A stretch of DNA of 11,753 nucleotides from Nitrososphaera sp. UBA210 (GTDB lineage Archaea > Thermoproteota > Nitrososphaeria > Nitrososphaerales > Nitrososphaeraceae), in contig DADA01000068.1 of assembly GCA_002494895.1 (NCBI GenBank), positions 1 to 11,753 on the forward strand, given 5' to 3'. Both the position numbers and the translations under genes were made by a program. Below are positions 1 to 5,660 of this stretch, piece after piece; positions within the stretch are counted from its first letter, which is position 1, and each line of letters starts with the position of its first letter. The notes below the pieces were generated by a model. It ran no database searches and was not told the origin of the DNA. It was given only the letters and a program-made list of their open reading frames with translations.

Positions 1-169
1 TGGATGCCTTTTCGGTCGGAAGGACGCACTGGATGACGCCCCCCCTGTCGTCGCGCACCAGGATGAAAGAATTTTCCTTTTGCTTCCTGAGCCTGTGAAC
101 CCAGCCGCGGATGGTGACCTCCTTGCCTACAAATTCTTGGGATTTGATTTGATTCGCGCGGAGGGACAT
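1..169 (-). CDS. asnS: Asparaginyl-tRNA synthetase-like class II aaRS, N-terminal fragment
   Basis: Only the first 56 codons lie in the window; the rest continues beyond base 1. The translation (MSLRANQIKSQEF, then VTIRGWVHRLRKQKENSF, then ILVRDDRGGVIQCVL) is the OB-fold anticodon-binding domain that opens class IIb aminoacyl-tRNA synthetases (AsnRS, AspRS, LysRS). The GWVHRLR core and the RDDRGGVIQ strand are the recognisable parts. The lysine-rich turn between the first strands resembles AsnRS more than archaeal AspRS, but the catalytic domain that would settle the amino acid is not visible. The enzyme would charge tRNA-Asn in the cytoplasm. The ATG at 169 is chosen because a TATA-like CTTAAGAA on the minus strand lies about 28 bases upstream (196-203), the spacing of a leaderless transcript. 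The gene diverges from the exported protein at 272. Confidence 0.8.
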   Translation of the reverse strand, partial: MSLRANQIKSQEFVGKEVTIRGWVHRLRKQKENSFILVRDDRGGVIQCVLPTEKAS

Positions 170-191
170 TATCGGGATTGACGATACTTTT

Positions 192-203
192 CTAATTCTT
201 AAG
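192..203 (-). promoter_or_regulatory. TATA-box candidate for the asnS-like gene
   Basis: The minus strand reads CTTAAGAATTAG here, centred about 28 bases before the ATG at 169. That is the archaeal TATA-to-start distance expected for a leaderless mRNA. It sits in the divergent gap between asnS and the exported protein. Confidence 0.45.
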
Positions 204-271
204 TGTATTCGTGCTGCAACGGAAGCTGGACTGCGTAATGCTCAATAGGATGGATCCGATTTATCGAAACT

Positions 272-1444
272 ATGGAGTTGCGCTTGCCCAAACTTCTCCA
301 GGCGGGTGCTATTCTAGCCGGAACGCTATCGATGGCCATCGTGGCTGCGCAACAGGGGGCGGCAGTAAGCGTGCAAGCAAACATGTCGGAATACAAGAGC
401 GGTGATACCGTCGTGATTTCCGGAAAAGTCGAACCTGTTGTGGCAGGCGAGCAGGTGATAATTCGAGTCCTCAGTCCATCGGGTGCTCTTACTAGGATAG
501 ATCCTGTCAACGTAACTGCTGACGGTTCATACAGTTATTCCTACATCATTGCAGGACCGCTGAACCTGAATAGTGGAGACTACCGAGTTGCCGCGACATA
601 CCTCGGGCTGACCAGGGAATCAACGTTCAGGTTTACTTCGCTCGAGCCGTACTGGCAGACGTACATACTGAATGTCGGAGGCAAGAGTTATGAGGTCCAG
701 TATTCAATTTCGGGAGGAAGCGTCCAAATAATCGCAGCGGATGTAGAGCTAGCAACGATAGTAGTGGGCATATCTTCGGATTCGAACGGACGGCTCTTGC
801 TGCGGCTTCCGATCCTTCTGGCATACCCGGAACTGATCGCTTTCGCTGATGGAATAGAGGCCATAGTGGAAACCGAGCATAAAGTATGCCAAATACAAGC
901 CTCCATCGAGTTCAAGCGAGGCACGGAGGAAATAGAGATAGTCAGTTCATGGATGCCGGGCCATTTCGATACAGAGCTCAGTTCACTGCAAAGATCATTC
1001 TTGACAACAGTTCCGATCAGGGCGGAAGGCGAAGTATTCGCGTTGCGGGCCAGACTGAACGCAGATAGCTGCAATTTCACCTTCATGCAGCAGGAAAGGA
1101 GGCTACACGCAGATCTGAGCGGACACGAATCACCCGGCTACTTTGAAATCATCCTCACTCATAGATTTTTGGGAGGAGATTATGCCGTGCTGCTCAACGG
1201 AGTACCCGCGGCCAGCTTTAACATGACTTACAACCCCGGACAGGACGACTCTACTACCATAGCGCTGATGTACGACGCAGAGACTGTGAAATCGATCGAC
1301 ATCATTGGGACAACAGCGATACCAGAATTTGGCTGGCTTGCTGCCGCTATTTTGGCGGCGTCCCTACTGGGCATGACTGTTACTGCAAGGCTAATTCAAT
1401 ACGGTTCTCAGAGGAGCAACCCTTTTCACAGGTCTCGTCCTTAG
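272..1444 (+). CDS. Exported surface protein with PEFG-CTERM sorting tail
   Basis: A 390-residue protein with the three parts of an archaeosortase substrate. Residues 1-26 form a signal peptide (Arg/Lys near the start, hydrophobic stretch about 11-26, Ala-Ala before Gln27). Residues about 34-125 form a beta-rich Ig or macroglobulin-like domain (YKSGDTVVISGKV), common in thaumarchaeal envelope proteins. The C-terminus has PEFG at 351-354, then a membrane helix at about 355-372 and basic residues. The family is known to be exported and cleaved or anchored at the envelope by an archaeosortase. N-glycosylation sequons (NMS, NVT, NFT, NMT) fit a surface location. The middle part (about 126-345) is unrecognised. 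The tail after the helix is longer than usual (about 18 residues, RLIQYGSQRSNPFHRSRP) and overlaps an antisense gene. The start is uncertain: TTG codons at 278 and 284 are also possible, since a TATA-like GATTTATC lies at 257-264. Confidence 0.85.
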   Translation: MELRLPKLLQAGAILAGTLSMAIVAAQQGAAVSVQANMSEYKSGDTVVISGKVEPVVAGEQVIIRVLSPSGALTRIDPVNVTADGSYSYSYIIAGPLNLNSGDYRVAATYLGLTRESTFRFTSLEPYWQTYILNVGGKSYEVQYSISGGSVQIIAADVELATIVVGISSDSNGRLLLRLPILLAYPELIAFADGIEAIVETEHKVCQIQASIEFKRGTEEIEIVSSWMPGHFDTELSSLQRSFLTTVPIRAEGEVFALRARLNADSCNFTFMQQERRLHADLSGHESPGYFEIILTHRFLGGDYAVLLNGVPAASFNMTYNPGQDDSTTIALMYDAETVKSIDIIGTTAIPEFGWLAAAILAASLLGMTVTARLIQYGSQRSNPFHRSRP

Positions 1445-1594
1445 CCTGGTATTGCAGCACGGACAGCCTCTCCCGTCCCACTTTATGAACACGCTGCAGT
1501 AGCAGCACCACTTGTCACCATACGCGTAACGCAGTCTTGATTCTTCCAGCTTGCTTGACTTGTGACGTATGCAGACGCCGTTGCAAGACGCCAT
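1391..1594 (-). CDS. Small Cys-rich zinc-binding protein (thaumarchaeal CPCC family)
   Basis: A 67-residue protein rich in cysteine pairs: CNGVC near the start, then WCCYC, then CPCC, in the frame GDKWCCYCSVF-IKWDGRGCPCC-NTRLRTRP. This 'C..C-FI.WDG..CPCC..RLRT.P' pattern occurs in many small proteins of Nitrososphaeria and looks like a zinc ribbon; I know of no assigned function. The ATG at 1594 is preferred over an in-frame TTG at 1606 because GGTGAT, a match to the archaeal Shine-Dalgarno core, lies four bases upstream of it. The last 18 codons overlap the 3' end of the exported-protein gene on the opposite strand (54 bp). The start lies 27 bases after the stop of the minus-strand gene at 1622, so the two could share a transcript. 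It could act in nucleic-acid binding or metal handling; that is inference. Confidence 0.8.
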   Translation of the reverse strand: MASCNGVCIRHKSSKLEESRLRYAYGDKWCCYCSVFIKWDGRGCPCCNTRLRTRPVKRVAPLRTVLN

Positions 1595-1621
1595 GAAAAT
1601 CACCAAAAAATAGGTGGGAGC

Positions 1622-1972
1622 TCAGATCGATTTTTCCTGCTGCGCCTTTCTGCCCATTACAAAGAATCCGCCAGCTACTCCGCCAAAGATCGCCCCGATG
1701 GCACCAATAAGTATGGCCATCTGTCCTGTCTCAGTAGCAAAGAGGGGTGTTCCAGATCCCTTGTCCTGAACATTCCAGCCTACGCGCTCTTTCTGCAGGA
1801 CAGTGGCGTCGTTGCACTGTGCCCTTGATATCCCTAGCTCCTGACATCGTTTCAGAGTCTGCTCCGAAACCTCCGATCCTCCACCGCCGTATTGCGCGTA
1901 CGAAGCCTGTTGCGATGACAGCACGACCAGAAGGCCGGCTGCTATTCCGATGAAAACGGTCTGTTTTTTCAT
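1622..1972 (-). CDS. Small exported protein with C-terminal membrane helix, unknown function
   Basis: A 116-residue protein I do not recognise. Residues 1-26 are a clear signal peptide (MKKQ, hydrophobic core, then ASYA before Gln27). A Gly-rich patch (YGGGG, 28-32) follows, then a short domain with two cysteines, C43 and C53, in a helical context, which could form a disulfide outside the cell. Residues about 85-106 are a Gly/Ala-rich membrane helix followed by a basic tail (GRKAQQEKSI). The topology is therefore a small extracytoplasmic domain anchored at its C-terminus. A TATA-like GATTATCA on the minus strand lies about 28 bases before the start. The gene follows the membrane-anchored regulator at 2025 by 52 bases on the same strand, so a functional link is possible but unproven. 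Confidence 0.75.
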   Translation of the reverse strand: MKKQTVFIGIAAGLLVVLSSQQASYAQYGGGGSEVSEQTLKRCQELGISRAQCNDATVLQKERVGWNVQDKGSGTPLFATETGQMAILIGAIGAIFGGVAGGFFVMGRKAQQEKSI

Positions 1973-1997
1973 AGAAAGGATAAGCTCTACAGTTCTG

Positions 1998-2005
1998 ATA
2001 ATCCT
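1998..2005 (-). promoter_or_regulatory. TATA-box candidate for the small exported protein
   Basis: GATTATCA on the minus strand is centred about 29 bases upstream of the ATG at 1972, fitting a leaderless start and suggesting that this gene can be transcribed separately from the regulator upstream. Confidence 0.4.
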
Positions 2006-2024
2006 AGGTTTCGAACTGGCGAAC

Positions 2025-2918
2025 TCAGCCCTGTTCTATCGATAGAACATCCTTTTCGGAGCGATACTTGACCATGACGTATACAAGGAATCCTGCCACC
2101 AGCGCGCCGGCGAAGAGTAGGCCAGTGATGAGGTCGGTGGAAAAGTTGGATACCAGCTTGTAATGGGTTCCCGCCGCGCCCATTTTCTGGCTGGACATCT
2201 GTGCTATGTCATTCACTGTGGTACTTTGATCGCCGGGTAACGGAATTTGCTGCTCCGGAGCTATTGGCGGAACGGTACTTGGCGCGATGCCGCTTGGTTC
2301 GACATAGTAGAAAAGGTAGAATGAAGCAGCGACAAAGACGGCAAGCGCGGCAAGCCCCGGGACAAGCGAGTGCCAGAAATCGCTATTGTCGTTGTGCTTT
2401 TTTCCAGAAAGCGGCCTTTCGAGAAGAGCGAGCTTCCACATCTTTACTGCCTCGTACCAAAAGATGCCAGCTGCTACTGCCGGGACCGCAACACCATACA
2501 GGCTGAGAGAATCCAAATTGAAAGCGACATACAGCGGCGTGATTGCGGTAAAGATGCTCGCATAGAACGCAAGCCTAGGCACAGTAAAGTTTCCTAGGCT
2601 GACATAGGACTGGAGCGCTTGTACCTTTACGCGCTTTGTTATGGAAACCCTCCCATAAGCATCCCGGCTGGCAAGTCCCATCTCTACCAGCTTTTCCACC
2701 TGATAGTCGGCCACGCTGGGACTCGACAGCCCCAGGTCACGCTGGACTTCACGAATGCCCGAGGGCTCGCTCTTCCTTTGCAAGTAGAGGTATACCTTTA
2801 GCGTCCTTCCCTGGAGCTTTTGCTCCAGCTCGCTGTTCTGACTTTTGGCCAATGGCAACCTGATGTATTGCATGAACGCTGAATTTAAGGTGCTCTGGCT
2901 TGGCGCCCGTTCTGACAA
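2025..2918 (-). CDS. Membrane-anchored winged-helix regulator
   Basis: A 297-residue protein with an N-terminal winged helix (about residues 37-98: TLKVYLYLQRK, then IREVQRDLGLSSPSVADYQVEKLVEMGL, then a wing VSITKRV). Four predicted membrane segments follow, at about 112-133, 139-160, 185-206 and 262-283. The loop between the last two (about 207-260) is Pro/Ser-rich and probably faces outside. The layout is a one-component sensor: DNA-binding head in the cytoplasm, membrane domain for sensing. The ligand and target genes are unknown; the neighbouring exported protein at 1622 and the divergent Nudix gene are natural candidates. The start is a TTG. A later ATG at 2873 (residue 16) is possible, but AT-rich TATA-like sequence (GGCATAAC, GATAATTTT) lies at the right distance only for the TTG start. 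Confidence 0.78.
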   Translation of the reverse strand: MSERAPSQSTLNSAFMQYIRLPLAKSQNSELEQKLQGRTLKVYLYLQRKSEPSGIREVQRDLGLSSPSVADYQVEKLVEMGLASRDAYGRVSITKRVKVQALQSYVSLGNFTVPRLAFYASIFTAITPLYVAFNLDSLSLYGVAVPAVAAGIFWYEAVKMWKLALLERPLSGKKHNDNSDFWHSLVPGLAALAVFVAASFYLFYYVEPSGIAPSTVPPIAPEQQIPLPGDQSTTVNDIAQMSSQKMGAAGTHYKLVSNFSTDLITGLLFAGALVAGFLVYVMVKYRSEKDVLSIEQG

Positions 2919-3027
2919 CAGAACATGTAATTTTTAGCGCGTTATGCCCAAAATTATCAATAAAGTCAGATCCAAGTTTCTTGCAAACTCTGGCGGCTGG
3001 AATTCCTGAATCTGGGATGCCGGCATT

Positions 3028-3039
3028 TGATTTATTATC
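3028..3039 (+). promoter_or_regulatory. TATA-box candidate for the nudix-adh operon
   Basis: TGATTTATTATC lies about 30 bases ahead of the ATG at 3065. It is the main reason for preferring that start over ATG 3047 or the longer open frame. Confidence 0.5.
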
Positions 3040-3064
3040 GACAGTCATGGTAGAAGGCGCAGAA

Positions 3065-3634
3065 ATGAACAAGGGATGGGAGTGTCTGGAGAGCCGCAGG
3101 ATCTTGCATGCCGGGGACGGCAGGGCAACATTCATGGAGCTCTACCAGGACAAGGTCCGGACCACCAAGGGCCAGGTCGTCACCTACACTAGGTATAACG
3201 CTTCTGACGTGGTGATCGTGGTCCCGTTTCTTGCAAACGACAAGCTGGTCATGATAAGACAGTACCGGTATCCTCTTGGCAAGACCCTCCTAGAGTTTCC
3301 CGCCGGCCATGTCGAAGGAGACGAAGATCCTGTCCAGACTGCAAGGAGAGAGCTTGAAGAAGAGACGGGATACAAGGCCAAGAAAATCGAGCGCATCTAC
3401 AGGTACCACCCGTCGGTGAGCAGGTCAAATCAAAACGTTCATGTCTTCAAGGCAACCGGGCTCGTGAAGGGCAGGACAAGGCACGATGGCGGCGAGGACA
3501 TCAATGTTCGGGTGATGACAGCAAGAAAAGTGCGGCAGTTGATAAAGCAGGGAAAAGTGGAAAGCGCAGGCACCCTAATTTCATTCCTCCTTTGCTGCAC
3601 AGTAATGGCTGACAAAAAGGGTGGGCTCACATGA
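3065..3634 (+). CDS. Nudix hydrolase, ADP-ribose pyrophosphatase-like
   Basis: A 189-residue Nudix protein. The box G-x5-E-x7-RE-L-x-EE-x-G-Y is complete at residues 81-103 (GHVEGDE at 81-87, RRELEEETGY at 94-103), so the Mg2+-binding glutamates are present. The strand before it (RQYRYPLGKTLLEFPAG) and the HPSVSRS loop after it resemble the ADP-ribose pyrophosphatase (NudF) branch, which splits ADP-ribose into AMP and ribose 5-phosphate. The exact substrate cannot be read from sequence. The frame is open back to 2900, but the ATG at 3065 is chosen because TTTATTAT at 3031-3038 is a TATA box at leaderless distance and because homology begins here. The stop overlaps the next start as ATGA, so it is cotranscribed and probably translationally coupled with the dehydrogenase. 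Confidence 0.88.
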   Translation: MNKGWECLESRRILHAGDGRATFMELYQDKVRTTKGQVVTYTRYNASDVVIVVPFLANDKLVMIRQYRYPLGKTLLEFPAGHVEGDEDPVQTARRELEEETGYKAKKIERIYRYHPSVSRSNQNVHVFKATGLVKGRTRHDGGEDINVRVMTARKVRQLIKQGKVESAGTLISFLLCCTVMADKKGGLT

Positions 3635-4671
3635 CAGAAAAAATGAACGCTATGGTACTGGGCAAGACAGCGCCGATAGAAACCCGCCCGCTGCGGCTAA
3701 AGTTAATCGACAAGCCCTCAATAAAAAGGGGGGATGACCTCTTGATTGAAATAGAGGCGTGCGGTGTCTGCCGTTCGAACCTTCATCTGATAGAAGGTGA
3801 CTGGGAGGAATACGGCTCTCCATCGACGCTCCCTATAGTGCCCGGTCACGAAGTCGTCGGGGTAGTCAGGGATATCGGAAGCCGAGTGAGAAACGTAAAG
3901 AAAGGAGACAGGATCGGAATTCAGCCCCTCTTCAGCTCCTGCCTCCGATGTGAGTACTGCAAAGATGGGCGGGAGCACCTGTGCGACAATGCAGAGATAA
4001 CTGGCGAAACGGTGCAGGGCGGCTACGCCGAATACATTCGCGCGAGCGAGGGTTTTGTCACAGAAATCCCTGACAGCATCGACTCAGAACACGCGGCACC
4101 GCTATTTTGCCCCGGCATAACCGCGTACAAGGCGGTCAAGGGAGCTGGACCTGCGACAGGCAAGTCAGTGGGCGTATTTGGGATCGGAGGCGTCGGCCAC
4201 CTGGCGATCCAGATAGCAAAGATTCACGGCTCCAGGGTGGTCGCTGTATCGCGGGCGAGAAGACACCTTGATCTAGCCAAAAAGCTGGGTGCCGACAACG
4301 TCCTCGTCTTTCAAGAGTCTCAGGATCAATTCCTAAAGCAGTTGAAAAAAGAGGAAGGAGGCCTGCTCGACAGCGCCATAGTCTTTGCACCGTCAAACAG
4401 CGCGATAGACGCTGCCATCAGCTCTGTAAAAAAGGGCGGCACAGTGGTGATCGGAGTACTGGGCAGCGTAGCCAACTTTCCAACATTTGAGGAAAAAATA
4501 GTCAAAGGAAGCGTCATTGGCTCAAGGCAGGACATGAAAGAGCTGGTCGAGCTAGCAAGGACATCTGACCTAAAGGTCGTGATAGAAACGCAAAAGTTGA
4601 AGGATGCCAATGAAGTTCTGGCAAGGTTAAAGAACTCGCAGGTAGAAGCCCGCGCGGTTCTGGTTCCCTGA
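3631..4671 (+). CDS. Zinc-dependent alcohol dehydrogenase (MDR superfamily)
   Basis: A 346-residue medium-chain dehydrogenase. The GroES-like half carries catalytic-zinc ligands C47 (GVCRSN), H73/E74 (PGHE) and C160 (LFCPG), and four structural-zinc cysteines C104, C107, C110 and C118. The Rossmann half has GIGGVG at 184-189. The strand end after it reads VAVSRARRH, with Ser-Arg where NAD enzymes usually carry an acidic residue, which hints at NADP(H). It would interconvert an alcohol and an aldehyde or ketone in the cytoplasm; the substrate is unknown. All zinc and cofactor residues are intact and the length is normal, so the enzyme should be active. The start ATG overlaps the Nudix stop by four bases. 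A nucleotide hydrolase coupled to a dehydrogenase might serve cofactor housekeeping, but that is speculation. Confidence 0.9.
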   Translation: MTEKMNAMVLGKTAPIETRPLRLKLIDKPSIKRGDDLLIEIEACGVCRSNLHLIEGDWEEYGSPSTLPIVPGHEVVGVVRDIGSRVRNVKKGDRIGIQPLFSSCLRCEYCKDGREHLCDNAEITGETVQGGYAEYIRASEGFVTEIPDSIDSEHAAPLFCPGITAYKAVKGAGPATGKSVGVFGIGGVGHLAIQIAKIHGSRVVAVSRARRHLDLAKKLGADNVLVFQESQDQFLKQLKKEEGGLLDSAIVFAPSNSAIDAAISSVKKGGTVVIGVLGSVANFPTFEEKIVKGSVIGSRQDMKELVELARTSDLKVVIETQKLKDANEVLARLKNSQVEARAVLVP

Positions 4672-4710
4672 AAACTCGTCTATAATGTTCAATCGAATTT
4701 GGGAAAACAT

Positions 4711-4720
4711 TCTAATACTT
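4711..4720 (+). promoter_or_regulatory. TATA-box candidate for the HTH_45-like gene
   Basis: TCTAATACTT is centred about 23 bases before the ATG at 4737, slightly closer than in the other promoters here. A second AT-rich element (TCTATAATG, 4679-4687) lies further upstream. Confidence 0.35.
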
Positions 4721-4736
4721 CATTCGTCGCAGCGTA

Positions 4737-4985
4737 ATGGAAAACTTGGCAAGAAGGCACAGGTCGCGCACCGACATGATTGCTGCAGTGCTTGAAGCCG
4801 CTAAGGAAGGTGCGAACTTTACAAGGATCATGTTCACAGCATACATGTCTTACCAACAGTGCTGCGAGTACATCGACCTTGTTACAAAGAATGGACTGCT
4901 CCTTTTCGACAAGAAAGAACGGATTTACACAACTGCCGCAAAAGGCAGAGAATTCCTGGGTATTTACGAAAAGATAAAACTGTGA
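4737..4985 (+). CDS. Single-domain winged-helix DNA-binding protein (HTH_45-like)
   Basis: An 82-residue protein that is almost only a winged helix. RRHRSRTDMIAAVLEAAKEG (6-25) is helix 1, TRIMFTAYMSYQQCCEYIDLVTKNGLL (29-55) holds the helix-turn-helix, and KERIYTTAAKGREFLGIYEKI (60-80) is the wing and final helix. This is the pattern of the archaeal HTH_45 family, very abundant in thaumarchaeal genomes; most members are uncharacterised transcription factors. C42 and C43 are adjacent in the recognition region, which is unusual and could allow redox or metal sensing. The gene has its own TATA-like element and stands alone between adh and the zinc-knuckle gene. Its targets are unknown. Confidence 0.82.
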   Translation: MENLARRHRSRTDMIAAVLEAAKEGANFTRIMFTAYMSYQQCCEYIDLVTKNGLLLFDKKERIYTTAAKGREFLGIYEKIKL

Positions 4986-5070
4986 AGGCTTCGTAACGAA
5001 AGCACCACAATTTTGTCCTTGCTGTATATGCAGAAATGCAGTGATCGGGGCGCCCGCTTGATACATATGC

Positions 5071-5078
5071 TATTATTA
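5071..5078 (+). promoter_or_regulatory. TATA box for the zinc-knuckle gene
   Basis: TATTATTA is centred 29 bases before the TTG at 5103. The in-frame TAG at 5094-5096 excludes a longer product, so promoter and stop together support a leaderless TTG start. Confidence 0.5.
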
Positions 5079-5102
5079 CTAACACTGAACTCTTAGACAT
5101 CC

Positions 5103-5402
5103 TTGGATCCTAACCGGCACATCAGAAAGAAGAAACTACGGGACCTGGATTACAGAATATACAAAGTCCGGCTTCGTATGCACAACAGGAAAGCCAAGAG
5201 GGATGTTCCTAGGTTGCAGGCTGAACTTAATGCGCTTCAGAAGGCCTACGACGAGGTATCGAGAGGAAACATGGGAAATGTCAAAAAGAAAGTATCGCCT
5301 CCGAAGCTCTGTCCCTTATGCAACGGACGTATAAGTAAAGGATATCACATTTGCAAGCCAGGTCCGTGGCGAGAAAGTAAGAAGAAAGTATTCGCATTGT
5401 GA
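5103..5402 (+). CDS. Small basic protein with C-terminal CCHC zinc knuckle, unknown
   Basis: A 99-residue protein I do not recognise. Residues about 6-52 are rich in Arg/Lys and read as one or two long helices (RKKKLRDLDYRIYKVRLRMH, then PRLQAELNALQKAYDEV), possibly a coiled coil. After a linker comes a compact metal site, C70-x2-C73-x8-H82-x-C84. The whole is strongly basic, so binding to DNA or RNA is a fair inference. The start is TTG: TAG lies three codons upstream, the next ATG is residue 26, and a TATA box sits 29 bases before the TTG. No neighbour gives a clear functional hint. It lies just outside the repeat-bounded segment at 5519-7047. Confidence 0.65.
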   Translation: MDPNRHIRKKKLRDLDYRIYKVRLRMHNRKAKRDVPRLQAELNALQKAYDEVSRGNMGNVKKKVSPPKLCPLCNGRISKGYHICKPGPWRESKKKVFAL

Positions 5403-5493
5403 CAGCAGCCCCACGTGGTTGCCGTTTGTAGCCTGGGAACAGTGGCACGCGTGCAATCACGCAGGAATCACAATGCGAATGATGAATCATGTT

Positions 5494-5519
5494 TTGATGA
5501 TTATATAAATTATCATCAA
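5494..5519. promoter_or_regulatory. Palindrome centred on a strong TATA box
   Basis: TTGATGAT (5494-5501) and ATCATCAA (5512-5519) are perfect 8-bp inverted arms around TATATAAATT. The centre holds the best TATA box of the window and is usable on either strand. No convincing gene starts about 28 bases away on either side. The right arm abuts the AGCCCTAGAT repeat. It could be an operator-covered promoter of a small RNA or a recombinase-binding site. Confidence 0.5.
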
Positions 5520-5528
5520 GCCCTAGAT
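5519..5528 (+). repeat. Direct repeat of the tRNA-Thr 3' end (possible att remnant)
   Basis: AGCCCTAGAT is identical and in the same orientation to 7038-7047, which is the discriminator base, the 3' acceptor strand and two T-stem bases of tRNA-Thr. A copy of a tRNA 3' end about 1.5 kb downstream of the tRNA is the classic mark of integrase insertion. At ten bases it is short for such a site, so chance is not excluded. Confidence 0.4.
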
Positions 5529-5529
5529 A

Positions 5530-5600
5530 GCCATCGTTCGCCTTTTGCTAAACATAGTGCAAAATCCAAAACGCGGGTATTAACTCAGTTAACACCCCGG
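5530..5600 (+). ncRNA. Candidate structured small RNA
   Basis: Beginning about 27 bases after the TATA box of the palindrome, two hairpins follow in succession. The first is TTTTGC (5543-5548) with GCAAAA (5559-5564), with an inner CTA/TAG extension. The second is GGGTATTAAC (5575-5584), loop TCA, GTTAACACCC (5588-5597), with one mismatch. There is no open frame of note and no clear terminator T-run, so the 3' end is a guess. The remaining gap between 5403 and 5660 shows nothing else I can name. Confidence 0.25.
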
Positions 5601-5660
5601 TACAGATGTTAATTGCCGCGTCGTAAATCGCAGGATAGAATGCTGCAGTCTCTTCTGTTT

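Noticed and set aside
1562..1828. 88-codon plus-strand frame
   Set aside because: Antisense to the small exported protein and the start of the CPCC protein, both better supported; no recognisable motif or promoter.
2900..3064. Open 5' extension of the Nudix gene (about 55 codons, ATG at 2900)
   Set aside because: It overlaps the divergent regulator's start, contains the Nudix TATA box at 3028-3039, and its translation has no family similarity.
4986..5070. Possible small RNA or terminator between the HTH_45-like and zinc-knuckle genes
   Set aside because: Only a near-palindrome CTGTATATGCAG and a short T-run (ATTTTG) are present, too weak to call.
5281..5490. 69-codon minus-strand frame that the palindrome's TATA could drive
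   Set aside because: More than half lies antisense to the zinc-knuckle gene, the spacing from TATA to ATG is too short, and the residues look random.
5415..5612. 65-codon plus-strand frame across the palindrome
   Set aside because: It reads through the TATA palindrome and the repeat copy, has no promoter and has low-complexity basic content; non-coding use is more likely.
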